A stretch of 57,494 nt of DNA, taken from contig NZ_MSRR01000015.1 in NCBI RefSeq assembly GCF_001956585.1, forward strand, positions 1 through 57,494, given 5' to 3'. The notes below the pieces were generated by a model. It was not told the DNA's origin. It searched no databases and worked only from the letters and a program-made list of their open reading frames with translations. The translations under genes were made by a program, and so were the position numbers. The DNA is from Actinomyces naeslundii (GTDB lineage Bacteria; Actinomycetota; Actinomycetes; Actinomycetales; Actinomycetaceae). Below, one piece after another: positions 1 to 10,225 of this stretch. How positions within the stretch are numbered: the first letter of the stretch is position 1; each line of letters opens with the position of its first letter.

Positions 1-21
1 CACCACCGAGCACACACCACC

Positions 22-60
22 GTAGGGCCCATGAGATCACCACGATCTCATGGGCCCTAC
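22..60 (+). terminator. Perfect 17-bp hairpin followed by a T-rich run
   Basis: Positions 22-38 and 44-60 are perfect reverse complements with a 5-nt loop, followed by a short T-rich stretch (TCTTTT). This fits an intrinsic terminator for a plus-strand gene that ends to the left of the window. The other flank is not T-rich, so termination in the opposite direction is less likely. Confidence 0.6.
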
Positions 61-150
61 CGTCTTTTGCTCCTACAGCACACCGGTGCATGCGAGTTGG
101 GGCACCGGACGATCTGACACAGGGGCATCTTACGGTGCACCATTGTCTCT

Positions 151-1530
151 GTGACTGACACCGATCTACCTTCTTTCCATTCGAGCGGCCACGAGCAGAA
201 CCTTGACGCCGACCGCCTCATGCAGCAGTCCGATGTGGTGCTGCATCTTGGGCGCCTCATGCTTGCAGCAGGCGCAGGCTCCTACCGCATCAAGTCGTCG
301 ATGGCCAGAGCGGCCTCCGCCGTCGGCCTGGACCGTCATGAGGCCACGGTGACAATGACAGAGATCGTCACGTCCTCGTACGTCGGTAGCCGTTTCCGCA
401 CTGAGGCCTGCGAGGTGCGTCGGGTGGGCGTCAACGTCGATCGGCTGGAGGCTCTGCGCAGGATCGTCCACGATCTACGCGCACACGAGACCGTTGAGCA
501 CCTTGAGGCCAAGCTTGAACAGGTCGAGAAGATGCACGCCCGCTATAACGCCTTCGCCAACGCCGCAGCATCGGGCGTGGCCTGTGCCGGATTCTGCTTC
601 CTCAACAAGGGCGGTTGGGTTGAGTGCCTGACGGTGCTCGTGGCCGCGTTTCTGGGTCAGTTCATCCGCCGGCAGATGCTTGAGCGTCACTACCAGCACT
701 TCTTCACCTGGCTCGTTTGCGGTGTCGTTGCCTCTGGCACCTACATGGGAATCGTGACGGCGCTGAACGCCGCTGGTGTGGTGGCAGGAAATCATCAAGG
801 CGGCATCATCTCCGCCATCTTGTTCCTCATTCCCGGTTTCCCCATGGTGACGGCGATGCTCGACCTGTTCCGACAGGACTTCTCGTCTGCCCTCTCACGC
901 AGCGCCTACGTTCTCATGGTCATGGCAGCAGCGGGTGTTGCCGTCTGGACCGTGACCTTCATCTTCCGCTGGGATGTTGCGGCGGCCAGCGGCACCACTC
1001 TCGACGGTCCCCTTCTCTACGTTCTGCGGTGCTTCTGCTCGTTCATCGCCGCCTACGGTTTCGCCATGCTGTTCAATGCAGGCGTTAAGGCCAGCATGCT
1101 GGCTGCGGTGGTTGGGGCTTTGGCCAACACCGGAAGGCTGCTTCTCATTGACGTCTTCCATGTCCCGTGGCAGCTCGCCGTGGGGCTGGCCGCGGTGACG
1201 ATCGGACTGCTGGCTCAGCTCTTCGTTTCCCGTGCCTCTCTGTCCAGGGTGGCGCTCTCGGTGCCCGCCGTCGTCATCATGATTCCCGGGGTTCCCTTCT
1301 ACCGGGCGATTTCAGCACTCAACACGCTATCGGTGGACAAGGGAGTCGACGTCGGCGACGCGGCCACGAACTTGGCTGAGGTCTTCTTCGTCATCACGGC
1401 CATCGGTGTCGGTCTTGCCCTGGCTCGCATCATTACCGACCATAACTGGCGCCATGATGTGGCCACCTCCGGTCACATGGAGCTTCCTCACGACCGTGCC
1501 GAGGCCGCGTCGCAGCCCTTGGAGGACTGA
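151..1530 (+). CDS. thrE: ThrE-family threonine/serine exporter
   Basis: This is a probable inner-membrane exporter of threonine and serine, as known for Corynebacterium ThrE. The 459-aa product has the two-part layout of the family. A cytoplasmic N-terminal ThrE domain spans about residues 25-140 (it includes LMLAAGAGSYRIKSSM). A region with several hydrophobic segments, the ThrE_2/DUF3815-like part, follows from about residue 140 to 440. The GTG start at 151 is the first in-frame start and has no clear Shine-Dalgarno sequence. A TANNNT element (TACGGT, 131-136) lies close upstream, so the transcript may have almost no leader. The gene converges on the transporter at 1649-3424 and shares a hairpin terminator with it. 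Substrate range is inferred from the family. Confidence 0.85.
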   Translation: MTDTDLPSFHSSGHEQNLDADRLMQQSDVVLHLGRLMLAAGAGSYRIKSSMARAASAVGLDRHEATVTMTEIVTSSYVGSRFRTEACEVRRVGVNVDRLEALRRIVHDLRAHETVEHLEAKLEQVEKMHARYNAFANAAASGVACAGFCFLNKGGWVECLTVLVAAFLGQFIRRQMLERHYQHFFTWLVCGVVASGTYMGIVTALNAAGVVAGNHQGGIISAILFLIPGFPMVTAMLDLFRQDFSSALSRSAYVLMVMAAAGVAVWTVTFIFRWDVAAASGTTLDGPLLYVLRCFCSFIAAYGFAMLFNAGVKASMLAAVVGALANTGRLLLIDVFHVPWQLAVGLAAVTIGLLAQLFVSRASLSRVALSVPAVVIMIPGVPFYRAISALNTLSVDKGVDVGDAATNLAEVFFVITAIGVGLALARIITDHNWRHDVATSGHMELPHDRAEAASQPLED

Positions 1531-1562
1531 CGCCGAGCCTTGCGGTGTTCAGCTGACGCGAG

Positions 1563-1597
1563 AGTGGCCCGCCGCTGACATGAAGCGGCGGGCCACT
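1563..1597. terminator. Bidirectional hairpin between convergent genes
   Basis: A perfect 14-bp stem (1563-1576 with 1584-1597) with a 7-nt loop lies between the 3' ends of the ThrE-like exporter and the convergent AspT/YidE-like transporter. The position and GC-rich stem suggest that it ends both transcripts. There is no long U tract. Confidence 0.6.
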
Positions 1598-1648
1598 GTT
1601 GCAGGTGGGCCAGCGGTGCAAGGCCTGGGTGTCTCAGTACAGCAAGGC

Positions 1649-3424
1649 TCAGAGCCCGCCCAGGACCTGGGCGATGAAGATCTTGACGATCATCGCTACG
1701 GGATAGACCATTGCGTAGCCCAGGGCGACCCGCGGGTCGGCACCGGTGCGCTCATTGGCGAAGGCCAGAATCGCCGGCTGCGTCTGAACGCCTCCGATGA
1801 GGCCGGACAGACGGGTCCCGCCCATCTTGACCACCCAGCGCATGGAGGCGTAGATCCCCAGTCCCACAATGGTGGTGACGACGAATCCGGTCATGAAGAT
1901 CTTCCACCAGTCGCCTCCGGTGAATGCGTGGGCGATCTCGCCACCCGCCTTGGTGCCCGCCTGGGCCAGGAAGACGAGAAGTCCGAACTCCGAGAGCACC
2001 GCCGTGGCAGTGAAGGGCATGGCGGTCACGGACTTTCCGATGCGTCCGATACGCCCGAAGATGAGCCCGACCAGGAGTGTTCCGGCGGCCGATCCAATGG
2101 AGAAGGTCGCGCCGGTGGGCGTGAGGAACTTCCACTCACCGATGAAGATGCCCAGTGCCATCCCCAGGCCCAGCGCCACCGGGTTGATGGAGGACAGCCC
2201 TCGCGACGAGTCGCCGAAGTACGTCGAGATCTCCTTCATGCGTCCGGTCGGACCGACGACGCGAACCCGGTCTCCTTGCTGCAACACCAGATCCGGGGTG
2301 CCCACCATATCGACGTCGCCGCGGCGTACCCGAGAGATCGTTGCTCCGAAATGGTGGTCGATGTCGAGCTCACCGATGGTGCGGCCGGCCAGCTTCGGGT
2401 CCGAGACCGTGATACGGCGGAAGTCGAGGTACTTGCGGTCCTCAATGAGTGAGTGCGAGGAGCCGTGGCCCACCGCCTTGATCGCCTGGTTCACGGCATC
2501 CTGGGTGCCGACGACGGTGATGAGATCATCCTTGTACAGCCGGTCGTCGTTCGTCGGTCGGGTGATCGGGCCCTTCTCACCCCGACGCAGGCGAGAGAAT
2601 CGCAGCTCTCCCGAGATGGTCTCGACAATGTTGCCCAGGAGCGGACCGTCCTCGCGCTCCACCCGGATGGTGCGGTTGATGAGCGGAGAAGGGGTGTCCT
2701 TGTCGCTGCGACGGTAACGCAGTGCCAGCAGACAGAAGAACAGCATGCCGATGACACCGTAGAGGTAGGTGACGGCATAGGCCACGGTGGCGTCTCCTGG
2801 TCCTGCCTTGTCACCAGCCATGGCAGCAGCGTTACCGGCCGCCGCCAGGGCAGGAGTGTTGGTAACAGCGCCGGCGAAGGCGCCGGCGATCATCGATGCC
2901 TTGAGGCCGAGGAGACGTCCTACCCCCACGGCCGCCAGGGCCGCCACGCTCAGTACGCCCAGGAGGATGGCCAACGGACCACCGGCGGTTCGGATGACGT
3001 GAAAGAAGTTCGGCCCGGACTGGATCCCGATGGCGAAGGTGAAGATCGCCAGCCCCAGCGTTCCCAGCTCTCGAGGAACCTCGATCGGCGTTGCTGCAGA
3101 CGTTCCCCAGGCCGCCAACGCGATGCCGCAGAACAGCACCGCCGCAGCTCCGAGGCTTACTCCCTTGATCTTGACGTGCCCCAGCAGCATCCCGGTGCCG
3201 ACCAGGAGGAACAGGACGAGAACCACGTTCTCGGACAAGTGGTGCAGGACATTGGCGTGCGCCACCTTCCAGCCCAGGAGAGCGGTGCTGGCGGCCAGGA
3301 GGACCGTTGCCGGGACGCGTATGCTCCTGCGCCTGGCGCGCCAGAGCAGCAGTCCGGCGCCGACCATGAGGAGCACGATGACAACCGGGTTGTCTAACAG
3401 ATAGTGCAGGACAGTGGTGACCAC
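1649..3424 (-). CDS. AspT/YidE/YbjL-family transporter with two TrkA-C domains
   Basis: This is a probable secondary transporter or antiporter of the aspartate:alanine exchanger family. The 591-aa protein has two blocks of transmembrane helices (about residues 5-190 and 410-590) around two cytoplasmic RCK/TrkA-C-type ligand-binding modules (about 205-375). The second half of each membrane block is glycine-rich, as expected for the duplicated AspT fold. The reading frame is open to 3637, but the first 71 codons look non-coding. GTG at 3424 is preferred because GGAAGG lies upstream and the hydrophobic N terminus starts there. The gene is divergent from ilvB. The transported substrate cannot be read from sequence. 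Confidence 0.82.
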   Translation of the reverse strand: MVTTVLHYLLDNPVVIVLLMVGAGLLLWRARRRSIRVPATVLLAASTALLGWKVAHANVLHHLSENVVLVLFLLVGTGMLLGHVKIKGVSLGAAAVLFCGIALAAWGTSAATPIEVPRELGTLGLAIFTFAIGIQSGPNFFHVIRTAGGPLAILLGVLSVAALAAVGVGRLLGLKASMIAGAFAGAVTNTPALAAAGNAAAMAGDKAGPGDATVAYAVTYLYGVIGMLFFCLLALRYRRSDKDTPSPLINRTIRVEREDGPLLGNIVETISGELRFSRLRRGEKGPITRPTNDDRLYKDDLITVVGTQDAVNQAIKAVGHGSSHSLIEDRKYLDFRRITVSDPKLAGRTIGELDIDHHFGATISRVRRGDVDMVGTPDLVLQQGDRVRVVGPTGRMKEISTYFGDSSRGLSSINPVALGLGMALGIFIGEWKFLTPTGATFSIGSAAGTLLVGLIFGRIGRIGKSVTAMPFTATAVLSEFGLLVFLAQAGTKAGGEIAHAFTGGDWWKIFMTGFVVTTIVGLGIYASMRWVVKMGGTRLSGLIGGVQTQPAILAFANERTGADPRVALGYAMVYPVAMIVKIFIAQVLGGL

Positions 3425-3451
3425 GTCGCTGTGCCGCCTTCCGTCTCGCCG

Positions 3452-3480
3452 CTGATAGTGACGCGGCGGATGTTTGTCAT
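3452..3480 (-). promoter_or_regulatory. Candidate promoter of the AspT-like transporter
   Basis: Read on the minus strand there is ATGACA, a 17-nt spacer and TATCAG, ending 27 nt upstream of the chosen GTG start. The -35 hexamer matches 5 of 6 consensus positions and the -10 matches 4 of 6. The call rests on sequence pattern alone. Confidence 0.35.
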
Positions 3481-3650
3481 GAGTAATAGGGTTATTGTGG
3501 CATCTCTGACGGGGCTCATGGCATACCAAGGTCCGGGCTCGTCGGCCGGAGACGATTCCGAAAGAGGCAGTTCGGGGCGGGGGAGGGGACGGGCCGCAGG
3601 CGACCCACCACGTCCGTGATTCCATGATGCGAGACAACAGGTGTCTCGAT

Positions 3651-3679
3651 ATGACTCTCTGTGAACACTGATCTAACGT
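3651..3679 (+). promoter_or_regulatory. Candidate promoter of ilvBNC
   Basis: ATGACT (3651-3656) and TAACGT (3674-3679) are separated by exactly 17 nt and point to ilvB. The predicted leader is about 45 nt and ends in a purine-rich ribosome site (AAGGAG) before the ATG. No leader-peptide attenuator or T-box structure was recognised in the 300-nt divergent intergenic region. Confidence 0.4.
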
Positions 3680-3730
3680 TCATTACCCGGCAGGTCGCCG
3701 GACGGTAAGCACGGAGAAGGAGAGCGAGCG

Positions 3731-5515
3731 ATGACCCGCGATGACGCTCCCGCACGTCAGGACCAACAGGTCATGACAGGCGCCCAGGCTCTGGTGCGCG
3801 CGCTGGAAGAGCTTGGTGTCACTGACATCTTCGGGATGCCGGGCGGTGCCATTCTGCCCTTCTACGACCCACTGCTCGCCTCGACGAGGATCAGGCACGT
3901 TCTGGTGCGCCATGAGCAGGGTGCCGGCCACGCCGCCGAGGGCTACGCCATGGTCACGGGCCGGCCCGGAGTCTGCGTGGCGACATCCGGCCCCGGTGCT
4001 ACCAACCTCATCACCGCCATCGCCGACGCGCACATGGACTCGGTGCCGATGCTGGCCATCACCGGCCAGGTCGGAAGTCGTGGAATCGGGACGGATGCCT
4101 TTCAGGAGGCCGACATCGTCGGTGCCACGATGCCCTTCGTCAAGCATTCCTTCCTCATCACCCGTCCCGAGGACATTGTTCCGCGTGTGGCTGAGGCCTT
4201 CCACATGGCCTCAACCGGTCGTCCTGGACCCGTCCTCATCGACATCTCCAAGGACGCCCAGGAGAGGCCCACTGAGTTCGTGTGGCCCCCGGCCCGGGAC
4301 CTGCCCGGCTACCGTCTGCCCGGCAAGCCCAATCAGCGGCGCCTGGCTCAGGCCGCCGAGGTGATCGCCGCTGCCGACCGCCCCGTCCTCTACCTCGGCG
4401 GTGGCCTGAATCGTGCGCAGGTGCCCTCCGATGACCTGGCCGAGCTCATCGATCTCATCGGGGCGCCGTTCGTCACCACGCTGACCGCGCTGGACGTCAT
4501 GCCCAGTGAGCATCCGCTCAACCTGCAGATGCCCGGAATGCACGGAACCGTTGCCGCCGTCGGGGCCCTGCAACGGGCCGATGTCGTCGTCTGCCTGGGG
4601 GCCCGCTTCGATGACCGGGTCACCGGTAGGCCAGACACCTTCGCCACGAAGGCCTCGGTCATCCACGTCGACGTCGACCCGGCCGAGATCTCCAAGATCC
4701 GCACCGCCGACGTCCCGATCGTTGGCGATCTGACCGACGTCGTCCCTGCCCTGAGTGCCGAGTTCCGTGACCACGTCTCCGCTGAGGGGCGGGTTGACAT
4801 CACGCCGTGGCGGCGTGAGGTCGAGCGCATCCAGGCCACCTACCCCACGGGCTGGACCGATACCGACGACGGGCTGCTTCAGCCTCAGGAGGTCATCACG
4901 CACCTCAACCGGGCCGCATCCGAGGACACCATCTGGGTCACGGGTGTGGGGCAGCACCAGATGTGGTCGGCGCACTACCTCACTTTCCGTCGCCCCCACT
5001 CCTGGCTCACCTCCGCCGGTGCCGGCACCATGGGGTACGGCCTGCCCGCCGCCATGGGTGCCAAGGAGGCCTGCCCCGACCGTCCGGTGTGGCTCATCGA
5101 CGGGGACGGCTGCTTCCAGATGACCAACCAGGAGCTGGCCACCTGCACCCTCAACAACATTCCCATCAAGGTCGCTGTCATCAACAACTCCTCGCTGGGC
5201 ATGGTGCGGCAGTGGCAGACCCTGTTCTACGGGCAGCGCTACTCCAATACCGACCTGCATACCGGGGCCGGAACGAAGCGAGTTCCCGACTTCGTCAAGA
5301 TGGCCGAGGCCTACGGGGCAGTCGGGCTGCGGTGCGAGCGCCTGGAGGACCTGGACGACGTCATCGCGCAGGCCAATGCCATCAACGACCGCCCCGTCGT
5401 CGTCGACTTCATCGTCTCCGCGGACGCCCAGGTGTGGCCCATGGTCGCCGCCGGGGTTTCCAATGACGAGATCCAGCACGCCCGCGGCATGAGCCCGGTG
5501 TGGGAAGAGGAGTGA
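3731..5515 (+). CDS. ilvB: Acetolactate synthase large (catalytic) subunit
   Basis: This ThDP-dependent enzyme condenses two pyruvates to acetolactate, or pyruvate and 2-ketobutyrate to acetohydroxybutyrate. It is the first common step of valine, leucine and isoleucine synthesis. The 594-aa protein shows the expected order. The N-terminal pyrimidine-binding domain contains [13 protein letters not shown] and the ThDP glutamate in [15 protein letters not shown] central FAD-type domain contains [13 protein letters not shown]. The C-terminal diphosphate-binding domain has [12 protein letters not shown] followed by NN. The ATG is preceded by a strong AAGGAG. The gene is followed closely by ilvN and ilvC, forming an operon, and the ilvN product is its regulatory partner. 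Confidence 0.97.
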   Translation: MTRDDAPARQDQQVMTGAQALVRALEELGVTDIFGMPGGAILPFYDPLLASTRIRHVLVRHEQGAGHAAEGYAMVTGRPGVCVATSGPGATNLITAIADAHMDSVPMLAITGQVGSRGIGTDAFQEADIVGATMPFVKHSFLITRPEDIVPRVAEAFHMASTGRPGPVLIDISKDAQERPTEFVWPPARDLPGYRLPGKPNQRRLAQAAEVIAAADRPVLYLGGGLNRAQVPSDDLAELIDLIGAPFVTTLTALDVMPSEHPLNLQMPGMHGTVAAVGALQRADVVVCLGARFDDRVTGRPDTFATKASVIHVDVDPAEISKIRTADVPIVGDLTDVVPALSAEFRDHVSAEGRVDITPWRREVERIQATYPTGWTDTDDGLLQPQEVITHLNRAASEDTIWVTGVGQHQMWSAHYLTFRRPHSWLTSAGAGTMGYGLPAAMGAKEACPDRPVWLIDGDGCFQMTNQELATCTLNNIPIKVAVINNSSLGMVRQWQTLFYGQRYSNTDLHTGAGTKRVPDFVKMAEAYGAVGLRCERLEDLDDVIAQANAINDRPVVVDFIVSADAQVWPMVAAGVSNDEIQHARGMSPVWEEE

Positions 5516-5520
5516 GCGCC

Positions 5521-6033
5521 GTGAGCGAGAAGCACACGCTGTCCGTCCTGGTGGAGAACAAGCCTGGCGTCCTGACCCGGGTGTCGGCGCTGTTCACGCG
5601 TCGGGGCTTCAACATCCACTCCTTGGCCGTCGGCCCTACCGAGCACGAGGACATCTCACGCATCACGGTGATCGCCGACGCTGAGGGGCTGGCTATGGAA
5701 CAGGTCACCAAGCAGCTCAACAAGCTGGTCAACGTTCTTAAAATCGTTGAGCTGGATCCCGACACCTCTGTCGAGCGCGAGCTCTACCTCATCAAGGTGC
5801 ACGCGGATGACGCCAACCGCACTGCGGTGCTCCAGGTCGTCGACCTGTTCCGCGCCCATGTCGTCGACGTCGCCCCGACGTCGGTGGTCATCGAGACCAT
5901 CGGCTCAGAATCCAAGGTCAAGGCTCTGCTGACGGCTCTCCAGCCGTACGGCGTCAAAGAGATTGTCCAGTCCGGTGCCGTGGCGATCACGCGCGGCCCA
6001 CGATCCATCACCGATCAACTCAAGGAGAAGTGA
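5521..6033 (+). CDS. ilvN: Acetolactate synthase small (regulatory) subunit
   Basis: This is the regulatory subunit that binds the catalytic IlvB and gives feedback control, typically by valine. The 170-aa product starts with an ACT domain (about residues 4-78, LSVLVENKPGVLTRVSALF) and ends with the conserved C-terminal ALS-small domain (about 85-160). GTG at 5521 is chosen because GAGGAG lies 8 nt upstream and the N terminus MSEKHTLSVL matches family practice. In-frame GTGs at 5500 and 5512 are alternatives, and both would overlap the end of ilvB. Spacing to ilvB is 5 nt and to ilvC 9 nt, consistent with one transcript. Confidence 0.96.
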   Translation: MSEKHTLSVLVENKPGVLTRVSALFTRRGFNIHSLAVGPTEHEDISRITVIADAEGLAMEQVTKQLNKLVNVLKIVELDPDTSVERELYLIKVHADDANRTAVLQVVDLFRAHVVDVAPTSVVIETIGSESKVKALLTALQPYGVKEIVQSGAVAITRGPRSITDQLKEK

Positions 6034-7074
<1,041 letters not shown>

Positions 7075-7095
7075 GGACCGCTAAGGCCGGCGTAC

Positions 7096-7133
7096 GGCGG
7101 TGCCCCGACGACTCAGGTCGTCGGGGCACCGCC
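7096..7133. terminator. Terminator after ilvC
   Basis: A perfect 17-bp stem (7096-7112 with 7117-7133) with a TCAG loop lies between ilvC and the convergent MFS gene and probably serves both. It is followed only by ACATTTG, so termination would rely on the very stable stem. Confidence 0.75.
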
Positions 7134-7158
7134 ACATTTGCCTGCGTTGTCGCTTGGC

Positions 7159-8409
7159 TCAGGCGAGCCGTTGGCGTTGGAGACGGACGCCGAGGGCCAC
7201 CATGGCCATGACCAGCCCCATGATGCCCACGAGCAGTGCGGCGCCGCGTCCTGGGCCGATGCCGACGACGGCTCCGAGACTGGCGGACAACCTCTGTCCT
7301 GGCTCCAGCAGAGGCTGAAGCACGCGGTCGACCAGTACCCCGGAGCACAGGTAGGCCGCCAGGTAGCCCAGCTGGGTGACCATGCTGATGGTGCCCCAGG
7401 TCCGTGCCTGCCGAGTGTTGTCGACCTGCGTGCGCACGAGGACCTCCGCACCTGCCTGGGACAGGGGAAGGCTGCCGAAGGTGAGAAACCCGCAGGCGGT
7501 CACCCACCAGGCCCCAGGCCCCAGGGGGACCAGCACCATGGCGGCGCCGGTCCCAGCCAGCCCCGCCGCTAGCAGCGTCGTCGGCTGCGCGCTCTTCCAG
7601 GCGGTGACCAGGGCGGCCCCCACAAGCATACCGGTGGCTGCGATGGTCTCGATCACGCCCATCTCAGAGGTGGTCACGGTGGGCAGGAGAATCGGCTTGA
7701 TGAGAACCTGGATGACTCCGATAGCGAGGGTCGCCAGTGTCATGAGAGCCACGAGGGTGCGCAGGCCGGGGGAGGCGGTGATGGTCCTCCAGCCCGCCAG
7801 GACATCGTGGTCGTCACCGGGCTGGGCTGCTGCGCGCTGCGACGCACCTGCTGCCAGAGCCCGGCGCACTGTCATGGTGCACCCCACTGTGACCAGGCAG
7901 GTGCTGGCGTCGAGCAGGACGAGCCCCCGAACGCCGACGAGCGGCATGAGGAACCCCGCCGCGGCCGGAGCCAGCAGGTACTTCGCCGCGGATGCCAGCT
8001 GAAGCAGCCCGGAGGAGCGCACGTAGTCCTCCTCGGTCACCAGGTCGGTGACGCTGGCCCTCAGTGCCGGCTCGGTGAGCGCGGCGAGGCAGGAGGAGAG
8101 GACGGCCCCCGTGCAGATCCAGGCCAAGGAGGGGCGGGGCGAGGACAGGGCCGCAAGGATGAGGCCCAGTCCGAGCACCGAACCGGCATCTCCGATGATC
8201 ATCATGAGGCGGCGGTCGTAGCGGTCGGCAAGAACTCCGGCCAAGGGTGCCAGGAGGACGAGTGGGGCGAAGGCGCTCATCTGGATGACTGCCACGGAGG
8301 AGGCCGTTCCATGGGCGCGCAGCATGATGACCGCCAGTCCGAAGGCAGTCAGACCCGTTCCCAGTGAGTTGATGAATGAGCCCAGGACAAGTAGGCCGAC
8401 GTGTCTCAT
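7159..8409 (-). CDS. MFS transporter (probable drug efflux)
   Basis: This is a predicted 12-helix major facilitator protein of 416 aa in the cytoplasmic membrane. The N terminus (GSFINSLGTGLTAFGLAV) and the segment LAPLAGVLADRYDRRLMM match the MFS loop 2-3 signature (G-x-L-a-D-r-x-d-r-r). The gene overlaps the stop of the upstream tetR by ATGA, and a GGAGG ribosome site lies 7 nt before the ATG. TetR and transporter are therefore translationally coupled and probably co-regulated. Drug or metabolite efflux is inferred from that pairing, and the substrate is unknown. The pair sits between ilvC and leuB without a biosynthetic role being evident. Confidence 0.85.
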   Translation of the reverse strand: MRHVGLLVLGSFINSLGTGLTAFGLAVIMLRAHGTASSVAVIQMSAFAPLVLLAPLAGVLADRYDRRLMMIIGDAGSVLGLGLILAALSSPRPSLAWICTGAVLSSCLAALTEPALRASVTDLVTEEDYVRSSGLLQLASAAKYLLAPAAAGFLMPLVGVRGLVLLDASTCLVTVGCTMTVRRALAAGASQRAAAQPGDDHDVLAGWRTITASPGLRTLVALMTLATLAIGVIQVLIKPILLPTVTTSEMGVIETIAATGMLVGAALVTAWKSAQPTTLLAAGLAGTGAAMVLVPLGPGAWWVTACGFLTFGSLPLSQAGAEVLVRTQVDNTRQARTWGTISMVTQLGYLAAYLCSGVLVDRVLQPLLEPGQRLSASLGAVVGIGPGRGAALLVGIMGLVMAMVALGVRLQRQRLA

Positions 8410-9026
8410 GAGCCTGCCTCCGCGAGGATGGACAGGCTTCCCGGCCGGGCGCCCAGAAGCGTCTCGCTCGCCCAGACGAGACTCTCGTGGCGGCGGGCGA
8501 GCTCGTCGGGGCCGGCTTCCAGGATCTCGTGGTCCAGGAGGATGCCCGAGGCGCTCAAAAGCAGCTCGATGGCGTCATAAGGCCGCTCAGTGGTGAAGGA
8601 GCCCTCGCTCACCCCCTGGGTGACGACATCGGCGAGGACCGGGGTCAGATGCTCGATCATGGCCGTGATGGACAACAGGTGAAACTCCGCGTTTCCAGGC
8701 GTGTGGAACTGCTCGATGAGCTCGGACTCGGTGCCCTCGACCCGCATCGCGGCCATGATCGCCTTGAGCTTGTCCACTGCCGGAGCCGATGAGGCGGCGA
8801 GCTCACGGGCGCGCTGCTCCACCTGGCCGACGATGCGCAGGACAAGAGCCCTGAGGATCTGCTCCTTGCTGGGGAAGTGGTAGTAGAGCGTCCCCTTGGC
8901 GATGCCCACGACCCTCAGGATGTCCTCCATGGTGGTGGGCTGGAAGCCCTTGGTGGTGAACAGGGTGTGCGCGGCGTCGAGAATCTCCTCGCGACGTTGA
9001 GCAGCAGGACGGTGGGTGCGTGGCAT
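8406..9026 (-). CDS. TetR/AcrR-family transcriptional repressor
   Basis: This 206-aa regulator has an N-terminal helix-turn-helix at about residues 10-55 (TTMEDILRVVGIAKGTLYYHFPSKEQ), the most conserved part of the TetR family. A variable ligand-binding helical domain follows. The start ATG has AAGGAGG 5-9 nt upstream. The reading frame stays open far upstream into antisense leuB, but that extension is a shadow. The gene is the first of a two-gene operon with the MFS pump. A palindrome lies inside its own promoter region (9062-9074), which predicts autorepression and induction of the pump by a ligand. Confidence 0.9.
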   Translation of the reverse strand: MPRTHRPAAQRREEILDAAHTLFTTKGFQPTTMEDILRVVGIAKGTLYYHFPSKEQILRALVLRIVGQVEQRARELAASSAPAVDKLKAIMAAMRVEGTESELIEQFHTPGNAEFHLLSITAMIEHLTPVLADVVTQGVSEGSFTTERPYDAIELLLSASGILLDHEILEAGPDELARRHESLVWASETLLGARPGSLSILAEAGS

Positions 9027-9055
9027 GGCTCCTCCTTGATGTAGTCGCTGGAGCA

Positions 9056-9076
9056 AGACTAACCGACCGTCGGTCG
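9056..9076 (-). promoter_or_regulatory. TetR operator overlapping the tetR-MFS promoter
   Basis: ACCGA (9062-9066) and TCGGT (9070-9074) form a 13-bp palindrome with centre CCG. CGACCG/CGGTCG (9064-9069 and 9071-9076) is an overlapping symmetric reading. On the minus strand a TANNNT -10 element (TAGTCT, 9061-9056) directly abuts the palindrome, so a bound repressor would block RNA polymerase. The site also lies 75 nt upstream of the leuB start, so an effect on leuB is possible but less likely. Confidence 0.6.
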
Positions 9077-9121
9077 AAACGCGACTGTGCGATTCGCTCA
9101 TCAGGTGGACTTCTCGTCTCG

Positions 9122-9127
9122 TATCGT
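9122..9127 (+). promoter_or_regulatory. Candidate -10 element of leuB
   Basis: TATCGT fits TANNNT and lies 22 nt before the leuB ATG, with an AAGGTGG ribosome site in between. No convincing -35 hexamer was found. Confidence 0.3.
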
Positions 9128-9149
9128 GACCATGTCCTAAGGTGGTCTC

Positions 9150-10217
9150 ATGACGCAGACCATCAAGCTGGCAGTAATCCCGGGCGACGGCATCGGCAAG
9201 GAGGTCGTTCCCGAGGGGCTCAAGGTTCTCGATCGGGCGCTGGAGAGGACCGGTGTCACGGTCCTGCCGACCACCTTCGACCTGGGGGCCGAGCGCTGGC
9301 ACCGGACCGGACAGACTCTCACCGATGAGGACCTCGAGGCGATCAGGGGACACGACGCCATCCTGCTGGGTGCCGTCGGTGACCCGTCCGTCCCCTCCGG
9401 GGTCCTCGAGCGCGGTCTGCTCCTGCGCCTGCGCTTCGCCCTGGACCACTACGTCAACCTGCGTCCCTCGGTCTACTACCCGGGAGTGCCGACGCCGCTG
9501 GCCGATCCCGGTGACATCGACTTCGTCGTGGTGCGTGAGGGGACAGAGGGCCTGTACTGCGGAAACGGCGGCGTTGTGCGGCAGGGCACGGCGCATGAGA
9601 TCGCCACCGAGGTCAGCGTCAACACGGCCTACGGCGTGGAGCGCCTGGTCCGCTACGCCTTCGCCAAGGCCCAGTCCAGGGCGGCCAAGCACCTCACTCT
9701 TGTCCACAAGCACAACGTGCTGGTTCACGCCGGGGGCCTGTGGCGCCGCATCGTCGAGGCCGTCGGTGCTGAGTATCCCGAGGTGGTCGTTGACTACTGC
9801 CACGTGGATGCCGCCACCATCTACATGGTCACCGACCCTGGTCGCTTCGACGTCATCGTCACCGACAACCTCTTCGGCGACATCCTCACCGACGAGGCGG
9901 GTGCCGTCACCGGTGGTATCGGGCTGTCGGCCTCGGGCAACATCAACCCCGAGGGGGTCTTCCCCTCCATGTTCGAGCCCGTCCACGGCTCGGCCCCCGA
10001 CATCGCCGGACAGGGGAAGGCCGACCCGACCGCCACGATCAGCGCCGTGGCCCTCATGCTCGACCATCTGGGGCTTGCCGAGGCTGCCGGCCGGGTCGAG
10101 GCCGGTGTCAAGGTCGACATGGCTGCCCGCGTCGCCGGCGCCGAGCGTACGACCGGCCAGATCGGTGACGCCATCGCCGCCGCTGTGGCCAAGGGGGCAG
10201 CTGCGACATCGCATTGA
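9150..10217 (+). CDS. leuB: 3-isopropylmalate dehydrogenase
   Basis: This is the NAD-dependent leucine-pathway enzyme that oxidatively decarboxylates 3-isopropylmalate. The 355-aa protein shows the beta-decarboxylating dehydrogenase hallmarks. These are [14 protein letters not shown] at the N terminus, the substrate-loop region [16 protein letters not shown], the metal site [13 protein letters not shown] near residue 245, and the NAD-binding tail [20 protein letters not shown]. Isocitrate or tartrate dehydrogenases share the fold, but the neighbourhood of ilvBNC and ilvE favours LeuB. The ATG is preceded by AAGGTGG. A short inverted repeat overlaps the stop codon. Confidence 0.93.
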   Translation: MTQTIKLAVIPGDGIGKEVVPEGLKVLDRALERTGVTVLPTTFDLGAERWHRTGQTLTDEDLEAIRGHDAILLGAVGDPSVPSGVLERGLLLRLRFALDHYVNLRPSVYYPGVPTPLADPGDIDFVVVREGTEGLYCGNGGVVRQGTAHEIATEVSVNTAYGVERLVRYAFAKAQSRAAKHLTLVHKHNVLVHAGGLWRRIVEAVGAEYPEVVVDYCHVDAATIYMVTDPGRFDVIVTDNLFGDILTDEAGAVTGGIGLSASGNINPEGVFPSMFEPVHGSAPDIAGQGKADPTATISAVALMLDHLGLAEAAGRVEAGVKVDMAARVAGAERTTGQIGDAIAAAVAKGAAATSH

Positions 10218-10225
10218 GATGTCGC
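10203..10225 (+). terminator. Short hairpin overlapping the leuB stop
   Basis: GCGACATC (10203-10210) pairs with GATGTCGC (10218-10225) around a 7-nt loop that contains part of the stop codon. Only a weak T-rich region follows (CCTTTGTGT), so it is a weak terminator candidate. Confidence 0.35.

Noticed and set aside
1406-2452. Plus-strand 348-aa ORF across the AspT-like gene
   Set aside because: It is antisense to a well-supported membrane transporter and has no motif or ribosome site.
3471-3619. Possible ilv leader peptide (MFVMSNRVIVASLTGLM)
   Set aside because: It has only one Val-Ile-Val run, no following terminator/antiterminator pair, and lies upstream of the predicted ilvB promoter.
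3425-3730. T-box or attenuator in the ilvB leader
   Set aside because: No T-box sequence, specifier stem or T-rich terminator was recognised, and the predicted leader is short.
9027-10214. Upstream extension of the TetR frame across leuB
   Set aside because: It is open only because it runs antisense to leuB. TetR begins at the ATG with AAGGAGG at 9026.
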